From positions 331,624 to 395,623 of the forward strand of contig CANMQO010000004.1 of assembly GCA_947500055.1 (NCBI GenBank): a DNA stretch of 64,000 nt, read 5' to 3'. The notes under the pieces were generated by a model. The model was given only the letters and a program-made list of their open reading frames with translations, ran no database searches and had not been told where the DNA came from. The stretch's first letter is position 1. The number at the start of each line of letters is the position of its first letter. Below are positions 8,441-18,602 of this stretch, piece by piece. The DNA is from an uncultured Paracoccaceae bacterium. Lineage in GTDB: Bacteria; Pseudomonadota; Alphaproteobacteria; Rhodobacterales; Rhodobacteraceae. Both the position numbers and the translations under genes were made by a program.

Positions 8441-10411
8441 ATGTTGACCGAACTTGGACATTTCGCCCTGATTCTGGGTTTTGGCGTCGCTATCGTGCAG
8501 ATGATTGTGCCGATGATTGGTGCCCATCGCGGCAATGCAAGCTGGATGGCCGTTGCTGAGCCTGCCGCCACCACGCAGTTTCTGCTGGTTGCCTTTTCCT
8601 TTGCCGTGCTGACATGGGCCTTTGTCACCTCTGACTTTTCGTTGCAGCTGGTCTATGCCAATTCCCACACGGCCAAGCCGATGATTTACAAGATCAGTGG
8701 TGTCTGGGGAAACCACGAGGGGTCGATGCTGCTTTGGCTGCTGATCCTGACACTTTTTGGCGCCTCTGCCGCATGGTTCGGGGGTGGTTTGCCCGCCCGG
8801 TTACGCGCGCGTGTGCTGGCGGTGCAAGCCTCCATCGGCGTCGCGTTTTTTGCGTTTATCCTGTTCACGTCCAACCCGTTTTTGCGCCTGGCAGTGCCGC
8901 CCCTGAACGGCCGTGATTTGAACCCGCTATTGCAGGATCCCGGTTTGGCGTTCCACCCGCCGTTCCTTTACCTCGGTTATGTGGGCCTGAGCATGTCGTT
9001 TTCCTTTGCCGTTGCCGCGTTGATCGAAGGGCGGGTGGATGCCGCCTGGGGTCGCTGGGTGCGCCCCTGGACGCTGGCCGCGTGGATGTTTCTGACGGTG
9101 GGCATCGCGCTGGGATCCTGGTGGGCCTATTACGAGCTGGGCTGGGGCGGTTTCTGGTTCTGGGATCCCGTTGAAAACGCCTCTTTCATGCCGTGGCTGA
9201 TTGCCGCTGCATTGTTGCATTCCGCCATCGTCGTGGAAAAGCGTGAAGCGTTAAAAAGCTGGACAATTCTGCTGGCCATTCTGGCCTTTGGGTTTTCGCT
9301 TCTGGGCGCGTTCATCGTCCGGTCAGGTGTGCTTACCTCCGTCCATGCATTTGCCAATGATCCGGCGAGGGGGATTCTGATCCTGATCATTCTGGCCGTG
9401 TTCCTTGGCGGTGCGCTGACCTTGTTTGCTGCCCGCGCGGGCGCGATGGAGGCGAAAGGCGTCTTCTCCGTCGTCAGCCGCGAAAGCGCGCTGATCCTGA
9501 ACAATATCCTGTTGGCGGTGAGCTGTTTTGTGGTGTTCATCGGCACGATCTGGCCCCTGGTCGCAGAAATGCTATTCGGGCGGACCTTATCCGTTGGTCC
9601 ACCGTTCTTTGAGGCCGCCTTTACCCCCTTCATGGTGGCATTGGCCGTTGCCTTGCCGCTGGGGTCGATCATCGCTTGGAAGCGGGGCGGGTTTTCGCGG
9701 CTGAAATCCTCGCTCACCGCTTTGCTGGTGGTTTCGCTGGCATTTGGTGCCTTGGCATTTGCGGTACAAACCGGTCGTTCCGCACTTGGTCCGGTTGGTC
9801 TGATGTTGGGCGTTTGGGTTGTGGGGGGCTCCTTGCTGGATCTTTGGCTGCGGTCGGGGCGTGATGGGGTCGCCGTGCGCTTGCGTCGCCTGCGCCGACT
9901 ACCGCGTGCCGATTGGGGCAAGGCCGTGGCCCATATCGGAATGGGTGTCACGATCTTTGGCATTGCTGCGATGACGGCCTGGGAAAAGGAAGACATCCGT
10001 ATCGCCGATATTGGCCAACGGTGGGAGGTTGGCCAATTCGCCTTTACCCTGGATGACGTGCGCGAATTCGAAGGCCCGAATTACCTGACCACAATGGCGG
10101 ATATGGGTGTTTGGCGTGGTGATCGTCAACTTGGCACTTTGCAGCCGGAAAAGCGGTTCTATCCCGTGGCCAATATGCCGACGACAGAGGCGGCCATTCG
10201 CAACGGCGTGCTGCGCGATATCTATGTTGTGATCGGTGATCCGCAGGAGAGCGGTGGCTATGCCGTCCGTGTCTATATCAAGCCATTTGCCAACTGGATT
10301 TGGGGTGGTGCGATCCTGATGGCTTTGGGTGGCGTTCTGTCTTTGTCGGACCGCCGTCTGCGCGTGGGTGCTGCGGCGGCGAAGATGCCCAAGGCGGTGC
10401 CTGCGGAATGA
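8441..10411 (+). CDS. ccmF: Cytochrome c heme lyase subunit CcmF
   Basis: 656 aa. Multi-pass inner-membrane protein of the heme lyase complex that attaches heme to apocytochrome c. The WWD domain is seen as WGGFWFWDPVENASFMPWL with many membrane segments around it. I place the start at 8441 (MLTELGHFALILGFGV), which matches the usual CcmF N-terminus (ELGHFAL within a few residues of the start) and gives the normal length; an in-frame ATG at 8405 would add 12 residues. The stop overlaps ccmH as ATGA. Confidence 0.95.
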   Translation: MLTELGHFALILGFGVAIVQMIVPMIGAHRGNASWMAVAEPAATTQFLLVAFSFAVLTWAFVTSDFSLQLVYANSHTAKPMIYKISGVWGNHEGSMLLWLLILTLFGASAAWFGGGLPARLRARVLAVQASIGVAFFAFILFTSNPFLRLAVPPLNGRDLNPLLQDPGLAFHPPFLYLGYVGLSMSFSFAVAALIEGRVDAAWGRWVRPWTLAAWMFLTVGIALGSWWAYYELGWGGFWFWDPVENASFMPWLIAAALLHSAIVVEKREALKSWTILLAILAFGFSLLGAFIVRSGVLTSVHAFANDPARGILILIILAVFLGGALTLFAARAGAMEAKGVFSVVSRESALILNNILLAVSCFVVFIGTIWPLVAEMLFGRTLSVGPPFFEAAFTPFMVALAVALPLGSIIAWKRGGFSRLKSSLTALLVVSLAFGALAFAVQTGRSALGPVGLMLGVWVVGGSLLDLWLRSGRDGVAVRLRRLRRLPRADWGKAVAHIGMGVTIFGIAAMTAWEKEDIRIADIGQRWEVGQFAFTLDDVREFEGPNYLTTMADMGVWRGDRQLGTLQPEKRFYPVANMPTTEAAIRNGVLRDIYVVIGDPQESGGYAVRVYIKPFANWIWGGAILMALGGVLSLSDRRLRVGAAAAKMPKAVPAE

Positions 10412-10848
10412 TACGGTTGTTCATGGTCCTGATTTTGCTTGCAGTCCCCTTATGGGCTGTGGAACCCGGTGAAATGCTGGATGATCCGGTGCTGGAGGAG
10501 CGTGCGCGCGTTCTTTCGCAAGGGTTACGCTGCCCGGTCTGCCGTAACGAGAGCATTGATGAAAGCAATGCGACCCTGGCGCAGGAACTGCGTCTGGTGC
10601 TGCGGGAACGGTTGGTTGCGGGTGATACCGACCAAGAGGCGGTCGATTACATGGTTGCCCGTTATGGCGAGTTTGTTTTGCTGCGTCCCGATGCCAGCGG
10701 CGCAAACCTGATCCTGTGGCTGGCCGCTCCGGCGCTGTTGCTGGTGGCACTGGGCATTGGCTGGGCCACTATTCGTCGCCGCGCCCCGGTTGATGATCGG
10801 CTGAGCGATGAAGAAAAGGCCGAATTGGACAAAATATTGCGGTCGTGA
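10408..10848 (+). CDS. ccmH: Cytochrome c-type biogenesis protein CcmH
   Basis: 146 aa. Thiol-oxidoreductase subunit that keeps apocytochrome heme motifs reduced for CcmF. Start at 10408 (MIRLFMVLILLAVPLWA) gives a signal peptide and an ATGA overlap with ccmF. The redox motif is LRCPVCRNES with C42 and C45, the LRCxxC signature of the family. A C-terminal membrane segment (about residues 99-120, ILWLAAPALLLVALGIGW) anchors it. The separate CcmI-type TPR domain is not fused here and is not seen in the window. Confidence 0.94.
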   Translation: MIRLFMVLILLAVPLWAVEPGEMLDDPVLEERARVLSQGLRCPVCRNESIDESNATLAQELRLVLRERLVAGDTDQEAVDYMVARYGEFVLLRPDASGANLILWLAAPALLLVALGIGWATIRRRAPVDDRLSDEEKAELDKILRS

Positions 10849-10866
10849 CGCCCCGTTGCCCTTTCC

Positions 10867-10905
10867 TGAACTGATGAGTTCACTAAGTTGAGCGTAACGC
10901 TTAAC
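10867..10905. promoter_or_regulatory. Two adjacent palindromes before the PaaG-like gene
   Basis: In the 72-bp gap after ccmH there are two back-to-back inverted repeats: TGAACT-gatg-AGTTCA at 10867-10882, and GTTGAGCGT-a-ACGCTTAAC at 10887-10905 (one mismatch). Neither has a T-tract, so they look like regulator sites rather than a terminator. They end 15 bp before the start codon. The regulator is unknown. Confidence 0.45.
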
Positions 10906-10920
10906 AGGGAAAGAACGCTT

Positions 10921-11697
10921 ATGGACTATCAGGCCATTACACTTGTGATCCGCAATTCGGTGGGGGTGATCACGCTGAACCGCCCTGAATTGATGAATGC
11001 CCTTAACACGCAGATGCGTGCCGAGATTACCCATGCCGTCAAGGCTGCGGAAAAGGATGCGCGTGTGCTGATCATCACCGGCGCGGGCAAGGCGTTTTGT
11101 TCCGGGCAGGATCTGGGCGATGCAGGGTCAGCGGCGACGCTGGATCTGGAGCGGACATTGCGGGATGAGTATGTGCCGATGCTGAAGGCGATATTTGACT
11201 GCCGTATCCCGACGATCTGCGCGGTGAATGGCCCGGCTGCGGGGGCAGGGGCCAATCTGGCGCTGGCTGCTGATGTGGTGATCGCGTCCGAAGACGCGTA
11301 TTTCGTGCAGGCCTTTACCCGCATTGGCCTGATCCCGGATGCGGGCGGTACATATTGGTTGCCGCGTCAGATGGGTGCGGCCAAGGCGATGGGGGCCGCC
11401 CTGTTCGGCGACAAGATTTCGGCAACGGATGCCGCCGCCTGGGGCATGATTTATGAAACCGCACCGGCGCTCAGCTTTCTTGAGCATGTGCAGTCGCGTG
11501 CGGCACATCTGGCGCAAGGACCAACAGTTGCCTATCGCCAGTTGAAAAAGGCCATTCGCGGATCGTTTGAAAACACGCTGGATGGCCAATTGGCGCTGGA
11601 GGCGAAACTGCAAGGCCGTTGCGGCAAGACCCGCGATTTTCAGGAAGGGGTCATTGCCTTTCTTGAAAAGCGGCCCGCCCGTTACGAAGGTCGCTGA
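10921..11697 (+). CDS. Enoyl-CoA hydratase/isomerase family protein, PaaG-like
   Basis: 258 aa crotonase-fold protein. Oxyanion-hole segments are AFCSGQDLGD and NGPAAGAGANLALAADVV. The stretch RIGLIPDAGGTYWLPRQMG, with Asp in place of the usual hydratase Glu, resembles PaaG, the isomerase converting epoxyphenylacetyl-CoA to oxepin-CoA. The ATG at 10921 is chosen because MDYQAITLVIRNSVGVITLNRP is the usual N-terminus and it follows a purine-rich site; a start at 10888 would run across the palindromes. No other paa genes are visible, so the exact substrate is open. It is convergent with the DUF2087 gene, overlapping by 16 bases. Confidence 0.82.
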   Translation: MDYQAITLVIRNSVGVITLNRPELMNALNTQMRAEITHAVKAAEKDARVLIITGAGKAFCSGQDLGDAGSAATLDLERTLRDEYVPMLKAIFDCRIPTICAVNGPAAGAGANLALAADVVIASEDAYFVQAFTRIGLIPDAGGTYWLPRQMGAAKAMGAALFGDKISATDAAAWGMIYETAPALSFLEHVQSRAAHLAQGPTVAYRQLKKAIRGSFENTLDGQLALEAKLQGRCGKTRDFQEGVIAFLEKRPARYEGR

Positions 11698-12191
11698 GTG
11701 GCACCGATCAGCGCCAGCGCATCCGGCGGTGGCGCTTGTTCGATCCGGCGATAGGTTTTCCCGTCGGTCGTGCGTTCCACCAGCCGGTGGTCGATCAGTG
11801 ACCGGCGCAGGAGGGCGTGATCGCCAAAGCTGTGCCCGGCCTTGAGGATTGCATTCACCTGCGCCTCTGACACATCCGTGCGCGCGGGCAGGGCGGCCCA
11901 GAATACCCAGAGACACAGCCCCTGTACCTTTGTCTGTTTGGGCCAGCGCGTCATGATCCCGTTTTCAAATACCCGCAAGGCGCGGTCGCGCCTTTTGATG
12001 TCCGCAGGTTTTGCGATCGCGGGCTTTGCGGCTTTCAGATGTTGATAATTGTCATACCCTGCGGCCTTGGCCACCATAGTCAGCATGGTCGCATGGCTGG
12101 GAAATGCGTCGCGTTGTTGAAGCGCGCTGCGCAGGGATCTGGTGAAACCGGACAGGTCGTTGATGGTGATTGAGGTTGCCTCGCGTGGCAT
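11682..12191 (-). CDS. DUF2087 domain-containing protein
   Basis: 169 aa. The C-terminal part (MTRWPKQTKVQGLCLWVFWAALP..., then RRSLIDHRLVERTTDGKTYRRIE) matches the DUF2087 fold, which looks like a winged-helix and occurs alone or with ArsR-type regulators; its function is not established. N-terminal region (DLSGFTRSLRSAL) is conserved in roseobacter homologues. I start at 12191, which has AAAGG upstream; an ATG at 12206 lacks a ribosome site. The 3' end overlaps the PaaG-like gene by 16 bases on the opposite strand. Confidence 0.75.
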   Translation of the reverse strand: MPREATSITINDLSGFTRSLRSALQQRDAFPSHATMLTMVAKAAGYDNYQHLKAAKPAIAKPADIKRRDRALRVFENGIMTRWPKQTKVQGLCLWVFWAALPARTDVSEAQVNAILKAGHSFGDHALLRRSLIDHRLVERTTDGKTYRRIEQAPPPDALALIGATQRPS

Positions 12192-12350
12192 GGTCTGGCC
12201 TTTCATGTGATATGCCGGACCCGCTGATCGGGGTGATGGTCGCCCTTGTCGTCCGGCTGAAAAGGTCAGCTTTCCGGTATTGCCAATGTCAGGTTTAGCG
12301 TGGCCCGTTGGGGCCGGCGACGCCTTGGTGAACTGATGACCAAGGATTGC

Positions 12351-12860
12351 TTAGCCCGAATTGGGTGGTCGTGGCAAGGCAAAGTAGACGCTGTCGGACC
12401 AGACGCCGTTGATGCAGAATGTGTTTTGGGCGCGGTGGGTTTCGTGAAAGCCAAGTTTCCGTAACAGCCCGCAGGAGGCCGCGTTTAACGGGTCAGCATC
12501 GGCGGTCAGTTGGTCATGGTCGGTGTTCGCGAAGATATGCGGGATAATGGCGTTCATCGCCTCTGTCAGGATACCTTGCCGCCAATATTTCGGGTTGAGC
12601 ATGAAGCCGATTTCGTCACCGCTGAAATTTCCGGCATTGCCGATATAGCTGTCGTCAATTGTGATCTGAAAATTGACAGGTGCCCTAGCCCAAGCGGCGA
12701 TGCGTCGGTCGAGCAAATCCTTTGTCACATCCGGGCCTTCATGCGGCGCCGTGGACCAATAGCGCATGGCGGCAGGGTCGCTATAGATGGCGAACATCGG
12801 CTCGAGGTCGCGCGCCAGAGGTTCGCGTAATACCAGCCTTTTGGTGGTCAACACCGTCAT
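12351..12860 (-). CDS. GNAT family N-acetyltransferase (RimJ/RimL-like)
   Basis: 169 aa. Begins MTVLTTKRLVLREPLARDL, the standard opening of RimJ/RimL-type acetyltransferases (TxRLxLRxxxxxD). The acetyl-CoA fold continues through IGNAGNFSGDEIGFMLNPKYWRQGILTEAMNAII, with the Q/R-x-x-G-x-G/A-like loop WRQGILTEA, and CGLLRKLGF near the C-terminus. Members acetylate ribosomal proteins, antibiotics or small amines; substrate here cannot be told. A hairpin (CCTTGGT/ACCAAGG, 12323-12345) lies just after the stop but has no T-tract. Confidence 0.85.
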   Translation of the reverse strand: MTVLTTKRLVLREPLARDLEPMFAIYSDPAAMRYWSTAPHEGPDVTKDLLDRRIAAWARAPVNFQITIDDSYIGNAGNFSGDEIGFMLNPKYWRQGILTEAMNAIIPHIFANTDHDQLTADADPLNAASCGLLRKLGFHETHRAQNTFCINGVWSDSVYFALPRPPNSG

Positions 12861-12869
12861 GGTGCAACG

Positions 12870-12896
12870 AAAAAGGGCTGCCCGTTAGACAGCCCC
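12870..12896 (-). terminator. Rho-independent terminator of gltA
   Basis: On the minus strand GGGCTG-N9-CAGCCC (12875-12895) is followed by five Ts (12870-12874), starting 7 bases beyond the gltA stop. It also lies immediately upstream of the GNAT gene. Confidence 0.8.
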
Positions 12897-12902
12897 CGGA
12901 TA

Positions 12903-14198
12903 TCAACGTTTTTCGATATCGACATAGTCGCGTGCCATTTCGCCCAGATAAAGCTGGCGTGGCCGTCCGATTTTCAGTTGTGGGTCGGCAAGCTGTTCTT
13001 TCCATTGGGAAATCCAGCCCACTGTCCGCGCCAGCGCAAAGACTGGCGTGAACATGGATGTCGGAAAACCCATCGCCTCTAGAATGATGCCGGAATAGAA
13101 ATCGACATTCGGGAACAGTTTCTTTTCGGCAAAGTATGGATCGGCCAGGGCCTGTTTTTCCAATTCCTTGGCGACCTGCAGGATCGGGTTGTTTTCGACA
13201 CCCAGCAGGTCCAGCACCTCGTCCGCGCTTTCCTTCATCACGGTCGCGCGTGGGTCGAAGTTCTTGTAAACCCGGTGCCCAAAGCCCATCAGGCGGTAGT
13301 TGTCGTTCTTATCTTTGGCGCGGGCGATGAATTCGGGAATCCTGTCAACAGTGCCAATTTCCTTGAGCATCTCAAGACAGGCCTGATTGGCCCCACCATG
13401 TGCAGGGCCCCAAAGGCAGGCAATACCTGCGGCAATACAGGCGAACGGGTTTGCCCCGGACGACGAGGCCAGACGCACGGTCGAGGTGGAAGCGTTTTGT
13501 TCGTGGTCCGCATGCAGCGTGAAAATCCGGTCCATCGCGCGGCTAAGGATCGGGTTGACGTTGTATTCCTCTGCCGGGACGGCAAAGCACATATGCAGGA
13601 AGTTTGCAGCGTAATCGAGGTCATTGCGCGGATACACGAATGGCTGCCCGATGGAATACTTGTAAGCCATCGCAGCAATTGTCGGCATCTTGGCGATCAG
13701 GCGGATCGACGCGACCTCGCGCTGATGTGCGTCATTGATATCGGTTGAATCGTGGTAGAAGGCCGACATTGCTCCGATTACGCCAACCATGGTGGCCATT
13801 GGATGTGCATCGCGCCGGAACCCGCGGAAGAACATGTGCATCTGCTCGTGAATCATCGTGTGATTGGTCACGAGGTTTTCAAATGTCTCCAGCTCCTCTG
13901 CGGACGGGAGTTCACCATAAAGCAGCAGGTAGCAGACTTCGAGGTAGTGTGATTTGCCAGCCAGTTGTTCGATGGGGTAGCCGCGATGCAGCAATTCGCC
14001 TTTTTCACCGTCGATATAGGTGATTGTGCTGTCGCAGGCAGCGGTCGAGGTGAAACCCGGGTCATAGGTGAAGACATCAGCCTGGCCGTAGAGTTTACGA
14101 ATGTCGATCACGTCCGGGCCGCCGGATGGGGAATGCACAGGCAATTCGTATGTCTTACCCTTGATCGTCAGCGTCGCGGTGTCGGTGTTTTCAGCCAT
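12903..14198 (-). CDS. gltA: Citrate synthase (type I)
   Basis: 431 aa. Condenses oxaloacetate and acetyl-CoA at the entry of the TCA cycle. The start at 14198 ([20 protein letters not shown]) has AAGGGGA upstream; the longer in-frame start at 14225 has none. Catalytic His regions are [14 protein letters not shown] and [14 protein letters not shown], and the N-terminal [22 protein letters not shown] is the type I hallmark. It follows gltX in the same direction, 93 bp apart, with a palindrome between, and has its own terminator. Confidence 0.97.
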   Translation of the reverse strand: MAENTDTATLTIKGKTYELPVHSPSGGPDVIDIRKLYGQADVFTYDPGFTSTAACDSTITYIDGEKGELLHRGYPIEQLAGKSHYLEVCYLLLYGELPSAEELETFENLVTNHTMIHEQMHMFFRGFRRDAHPMATMVGVIGAMSAFYHDSTDINDAHQREVASIRLIAKMPTIAAMAYKYSIGQPFVYPRNDLDYAANFLHMCFAVPAEEYNVNPILSRAMDRIFTLHADHEQNASTSTVRLASSSGANPFACIAAGIACLWGPAHGGANQACLEMLKEIGTVDRIPEFIARAKDKNDNYRLMGFGHRVYKNFDPRATVMKESADEVLDLLGVENNPILQVAKELEKQALADPYFAEKKLFPNVDFYSGIILEAMGFPTSMFTPVFALARTVGWISQWKEQLADPQLKIGRPRQLYLGEMARDYVDIEKR

Positions 14199-14271
14199 AT
14201 TTGTTCCCCTTCTGGGCCCGTGCAAATAGACTGCACCGGCGCGGCCTGCGTCGTTGTTGCCCAGTTACTGA

Positions 14272-14288
14272 CAATTCGTAACGAATTG
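14272..14288. promoter_or_regulatory. 17-bp palindrome CAATTCGT-a-ACGAATTG between gltX and gltA
   Basis: Perfect 8-bp arms around one central base, three bases after the gltX stop and 74 bp before gltA. No T-tract follows on either strand, so it is more likely a protein-binding site or mRNA-end hairpin than a simple terminator. Confidence 0.45.
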
Positions 14289-14291
14289 GTT

Positions 14292-15686
14292 TCAGTTGCT
14301 GGCGTCCCTGATCCGGGCGATAGTTTCGTCCGGTCCAAGGACCAACATCATGTCAAAGACACTCGGGGTGGTGGCACGTCCTGACAAGGCGGCGCGCAGG
14401 GGTCCTGCAAGCTTGCCCATCTTGATGTCATGCGCTTCGGCAACGGACGTAACGACCCTTTCGAGAGTGTCACGTGACCAGCTAGCATTTTGCAGATGCG
14501 GCGTCAATTCTGACAGTATACCACGGGATACATCATCCAGATGTTTTGCCGCTTTGTCGTCTGGTTCTATTGGACGGTTTGTAAGGATAAATTGTGCTTT
14601 TTCAATAAGTTCCGGGAATGTCTTTCCACGCTCCTTTAGGCAGTACATGGCTTTCGCCATCAACTCTTCTTGCGCTTCCGTGAGGTCAGGTTGCCCCGTG
14701 ACCGACAGGAATCCCTGTAACTCTTGCAGCAGTGCAGCATCGTCGCTGGCCGCGATATGCTGCCCGCAGATGTTTTCGAGCTTCTTGAAATCGAACCGGG
14801 CCGGTGATTTGCCGATACCGGACAGGTCGAACCATTCGCGCGCCTGCGCATCTGTGAAGAATTCGTCGTCTCCGTGGCTCCATCCCAACCGTGTCAGATA
14901 GTTCCGCATCCCGGCCGCCGGGTAGCCCATCGCCTGATATTCGGCGGCCCCTGTCGCACCGTGTCGCTTTGACAGTTTCTTGCCATCGGGACCGAAGATC
15001 AGGGGAATATGTGCCAATACCGGTTTGTCCCAACCCATCGCGTCATAAATCATATTCTGCCGAAAGGCGTTTGCCAGATGATCATCCCCACGGATCACAT
15101 GGGTCACCCCCATATCATGGTCATCCACAACCACAGCCAACATATAGACCGGCGTGCCGTCAGAGCGCAGCAGGATCATATCGTCCAGCTGGTCATTGGC
15201 CCATGTCACATCGCCCTGCACCTGATCATGCAGGGTTGTTTCGCCGTCGCGGGGTGCTTTGATCCGGATCACGTAAGGCGCGTCTGGGTGATCGGCTGCA
15301 TCCACCTCCCGCCATGGCGAGCGGTAGAGAGTTGAGGCCTTTTCCGCGCGGGCCTTTTCCCGAAAAGCTTCGATCTCTTCTTGCGTGCTGAAGCATTTAT
15401 AGGCCTTGCCTGCGGCCAACAGCTCATGCGCCACTTCCGCATGCCGACCTGCATTGGCCGCCTGACTGGACGGTTCCCCATCCCAATCAAGGCCCAACCA
15501 GGTCAGCCCTTCAAGGATTGCCTGCTTGTTCTCAACCGAGGAGCGTGCCTTGTCCGTGTCTTCGATCCGCAACAGAAACTTGCCACCCTGACCCCGGGCG
15601 TAAAGCCAGTTGAAAAGCGCTGTGCGCGCGCCGCCTATATGCAGCGCGCCGGTCGGAGATGGGGCAAAACGGGTGACGACAGACAT
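14292..15686 (-). CDS. gltX: Glutamate--tRNA ligase
   Basis: 464 aa class I aminoacyl-tRNA synthetase charging tRNA-Glu. HIGH-type motif in [22 protein letters not shown] at the N-terminus and KMSKS-type motif as [13 protein letters not shown] near residue 245. The start at 15686 ([13 protein letters not shown]) is standard for the family. Divergent from comEC over 82 bp, upstream of gltA in the same direction. Alphaproteobacteria often have two GltX paralogues; only this one is in the window. Confidence 0.97.
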   Translation of the reverse strand: MSVVTRFAPSPTGALHIGGARTALFNWLYARGQGGKFLLRIEDTDKARSSVENKQAILEGLTWLGLDWDGEPSSQAANAGRHAEVAHELLAAGKAYKCFSTQEEIEAFREKARAEKASTLYRSPWREVDAADHPDAPYVIRIKAPRDGETTLHDQVQGDVTWANDQLDDMILLRSDGTPVYMLAVVVDDHDMGVTHVIRGDDHLANAFRQNMIYDAMGWDKPVLAHIPLIFGPDGKKLSKRHGATGAAEYQAMGYPAAGMRNYLTRLGWSHGDDEFFTDAQAREWFDLSGIGKSPARFDFKKLENICGQHIAASDDAALLQELQGFLSVTGQPDLTEAQEELMAKAMYCLKERGKTFPELIEKAQFILTNRPIEPDDKAAKHLDDVSRGILSELTPHLQNASWSRDTLERVVTSVAEAHDIKMGKLAGPLRAALSGRATTPSVFDMMLVLGPDETIARIRDASN

Positions 15687-15768
15687 GATGGGTTAACCTT
15701 TCGATAACCAGTTTTCCCCACTCTGTGGGCTTGGGCCGGGGGATACTAAGCCGAGGGGCGAAGGACAA

Positions 15769-17904
15769 GTGCGGGCGGTGATCGAAGATGTGCTTCTGGC
15801 ACAGAGGGGGGCGTTGATCGGCTGGGTGCCGGTTTGTCTCGGCTGCGGTATCGGTGGCTACTTCTCGCTGCAGGATGAGCCGGGATTGCTGGCTTTTGGT
15901 GGGCTGACGATATGCGCAGTCCTGTTGTGGGCTTTGTCCCGTGTGGTGTCGGTCGCCTATGCGCCGATTATCGTGGGTCTGATGCTGGTCCTGATGGGCG
16001 CCGGTCTGGCGAAATGGCGCACAACCGCCTCAGAGGCGCCGGTGCTCGGCTTTCGTTACTATGGCCCGATCGAGGGCAGGGTCGTTGGGATTGACCGATC
16101 TGCCAGCGATGCGCCACGGCTGACACTGGATCAGGTGGTACTGGCAGATATGGCCCCTGCGCGCACGCCAACCCGGGTCCGCGTATCGGTTCATGGCGAT
16201 CAGGTTCTGACGACCTATAGCCCGGGCGATACGCTGATCATGACCGGTCATCTTTCGCCCCCTGCGGGCCCCGCAGAGCCGGGCGGTTTTGATTTCCAAC
16301 GCCATGCGTGGTTTCTGGAATTGGGCGCCGTTGGCTACACCCGGACGCCGGTTCTGCGGCTTGCAGCCCCTGCGCGCAGCGGTTGGACCGCGCGTGTCTT
16401 TGCCATGCGCATTGCGATTTCGCGTGCGGTGCAAACGGCGATGCCGGGTGAAACGGGCGCCTTTGCTGCCGCGATCATGACGGGTGACCGTTCCGCGATG
16501 GGGAAGGCGACATTGGCCAATCTGCGCGCTGCCAATCTGGCGCATTTGTTGGCAATATCGGGGCTGCATATGGGGCTTTTGACCGGGTTTATCTTTGCGT
16601 TGGTGCGCGGCCTGTTCGCCTTGACCCCATTGGCTTTGTTCTGGCCTACAAAGAAAATAGCGGCCATTTTCGCCTTGCTCGTCGGTGTCTTTTATCTTGC
16701 CCTATCCGGCGGGAATGTTGCGACCGAACGTGCATTCATCATGGTCGGGGTGATGTTCCTGGCCGTCTTGCTGGACAGGCGGGCGCTGACATTGCGTGCC
16801 GTGGCTATCGCCGCCATCATCGTTTTGGTCTGGCAGCCAGAGGCGTTGATGGGGCCAGGGTTTCAGATGTCATTTGCGGCGACAACTGCTTTGGTCGCAG
16901 TGTTCGGCCATCTGCGGCGGATCGACATGCACCGGTTGCCGAAATGGGCGCGCGCGGTACTTTCTGTTGTCATATCATCCTTCGTGGCCGGGTTGGCGAC
17001 AGCCCCATTTGCTGCCGCCCACTTTAATCAAATCGCCCATTATGGGTTGATCGCAAATTTGTTGAGCGTGCCGCTAATGGGTATTCTGGTGATGCCAGCC
17101 GCGGTGCTTGCCGTTTGTCTTGCCCCCTTTGGCCTATGGCAGGTCGGTCTGTGGTTTATGGATTTGGGCCTGCGCTGGATTTTGCATGTCGCGGCCGTGG
17201 TAGCCGGGCAGGAAGGCGCTGTGGGGCATGTGATTGCACCGCAGGGGATCGTGCTGCCAACGTTATCATTGGGCCTGTTGTTTCTGGTGCTGTGGCAAGG
17301 GCGACTGCGGTTCGCGGGGTTGGCTTGCGTGGTTATCGCCGGTTTTTTGTGGCAGCAAAGCGCGCGACCGGCGATGTTGGTGGCCGATAACGGAGCGCTG
17401 CTTGGTGTTCTGACGCACGAGGGGCGGGCCCTGTCAAAGCCGAAGGGCAGTGGGTTTGTTGCTGGCATCTGGCTTGAGAATGACGGTGCACCTGTGCCGC
17501 AGGACGTGGCGGCCGCCCGTCCCGGGTTGCACCGGACAGGACGGGTCGTCCGGGCTCATCTGGGTGATTGGGCGGTGGTGCAACTGTCCGGCAAAGTCGC
17601 CCTGGCTGACATGCCCGGCTGTGGTGGTGCTGACGTGCTGATCAGCAACCAAACCGATGCGGGTGATCGCCCATGCCTCGTCTATGATCTGCGCGCGTTG
17701 CGGCGTACCGGGGCGCTGGCCCTTGATCTTGCTAAAAACGGGGATCTACTGGTGACCTCTGCCCATGGGGTGGCGGGCAACCGTCCTTGGAACCGCAGGC
17801 AAGGCCCGGCAATGCCGCCCCACCGTCTGTCGTTGGCACAAAAAAGGGCGCCGGAGGCGCCCCAGTCGCATGGCGTGCTGCAGGCCTCAATAAGTGCGGA
17901 TTAG
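15769..17904 (+). CDS. comEC: ComEC/Rec2 family DNA uptake channel
   Basis: 711 aa inner-membrane protein. An N-terminal DUF4131-like region (OB-fold, about 30-210) with early membrane helices precedes the competence domain (about 220-520), recognised by [17 protein letters not shown] and [18 protein letters not shown]. The C-terminal beta-lactamase-like part is short, ending with a Cys-containing [12 protein letters not shown] segment. It imports single-stranded DNA in transformation and, in Rhodobacter capsulatus, is needed to receive GTA DNA. The start is a GTG at 15769 after GAAGGA. The 3' end contains the hairpin that probably ends lexA transcription; the genes are convergent, overlapping by 18 bases. 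Confidence 0.9.
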   Translation: MRAVIEDVLLAQRGALIGWVPVCLGCGIGGYFSLQDEPGLLAFGGLTICAVLLWALSRVVSVAYAPIIVGLMLVLMGAGLAKWRTTASEAPVLGFRYYGPIEGRVVGIDRSASDAPRLTLDQVVLADMAPARTPTRVRVSVHGDQVLTTYSPGDTLIMTGHLSPPAGPAEPGGFDFQRHAWFLELGAVGYTRTPVLRLAAPARSGWTARVFAMRIAISRAVQTAMPGETGAFAAAIMTGDRSAMGKATLANLRAANLAHLLAISGLHMGLLTGFIFALVRGLFALTPLALFWPTKKIAAIFALLVGVFYLALSGGNVATERAFIMVGVMFLAVLLDRRALTLRAVAIAAIIVLVWQPEALMGPGFQMSFAATTALVAVFGHLRRIDMHRLPKWARAVLSVVISSFVAGLATAPFAAAHFNQIAHYGLIANLLSVPLMGILVMPAAVLAVCLAPFGLWQVGLWFMDLGLRWILHVAAVVAGQEGAVGHVIAPQGIVLPTLSLGLLFLVLWQGRLRFAGLACVVIAGFLWQQSARPAMLVADNGALLGVLTHEGRALSKPKGSGFVAGIWLENDGAPVPQDVAAARPGLHRTGRVVRAHLGDWAVVQLSGKVALADMPGCGGADVLISNQTDAGDRPCLVYDLRALRRTGALALDLAKNGDLLVTSAHGVAGNRPWNRRQGPAMPPHRLSLAQKRAPEAPQSHGVLQASISAD
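17840..17863 (-). terminator. lexA terminator lying inside the comEC coding end
   Basis: On the minus strand a perfect GGGCGCC/GGCGCCC stem with a 3-base loop (17846-17862) is followed by six Ts (17840-17845), 24 bases past the lexA stop. It sits entirely within comEC codons. Confidence 0.8.
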
Positions 17905-18573
17905 GCCCACAAGCCGCCCTTGCACCTTTACCTGATCGTCACGGAACACACGGGTTTCATAGGCCGGGTTTGCTGCCTCAAGCGCGATGGCATTGCCGTT
18001 CTTGCGGAACCGTTTCAACGTTGCCTCCTGACCTTCGACAAGGGCCACAACAATATCCCCATTATCGGCTGTATTTGTTTCGCGGATCACAACGACATCG
18101 CCATTGTTGATCCCTGCGTCGATCATCGAATCGCCTTTGACCTCAAGTGCATAGTGGTCGCCTTGGCCGATCATGGATTGTGGCACGTGAACGTTGTGCG
18201 ACACCTGGCTTATCGCTTCGATCGGGACACCTGCAGCGATCCGCCCCATGACAGGCAGTTCAACTGACCCAGTGTCAACGGACATGGCGCGGGCAGGGGT
18301 GCTGTCAGGCTTGTCGCCATCGATCACACGCGGGGTAAAGCCGGTCTTGACCTGCATCGCATCCGGCAGTTTGACAATTTCCAGGGCCCGCGCCCGATGC
18401 GCCAGACGTCGGATGAATCCGCGTTCCTCCAGCGCTGTGATCAGCCGGTGGATGCCGGATTTGGATCGCAGATCAAGCGCTTCTTTCATTTCATCAAAGC
18501 TTGGTGGAACACCATCGCGCTGCACGCGCTTGTGGATAAATTCCAGCAGATCGAGTTGCTTTTTGGTCAACAT
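17887..18573 (-). CDS. lexA: LexA repressor (SOS response)
   Basis: 228 aa. N-terminal winged helix ([35 protein letters not shown]), an Ala-Gly self-cleavage site in [11 protein letters not shown], and the Ser-Lys dyad in [15 protein letters not shown] and EATLKRF. RecA-stimulated autocleavage derepresses DNA-repair genes. A perfect GTTC-N7-GTTC box 30 bp before the start shows autoregulation of the alphaproteobacterial type. It follows moeA in the same direction, 73 bp apart. In Rhodobacter capsulatus LexA also affects GTA production. Confidence 0.97.
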   Translation of the reverse strand: MLTKKQLDLLEFIHKRVQRDGVPPSFDEMKEALDLRSKSGIHRLITALEERGFIRRLAHRARALEIVKLPDAMQVKTGFTPRVIDGDKPDSTPARAMSVDTGSVELPVMGRIAAGVPIEAISQVSHNVHVPQSMIGQGDHYALEVKGDSMIDAGINNGDVVVIRETNTADNGDIVVALVEGQEATLKRFRKNGNAIALEAANPAYETRVFRDDQVKVQGRLVGLIRTY

Positions 18574-18602
18574 ATGCTCATCCCCTCACAGGTTTTGCTT
18601 AT

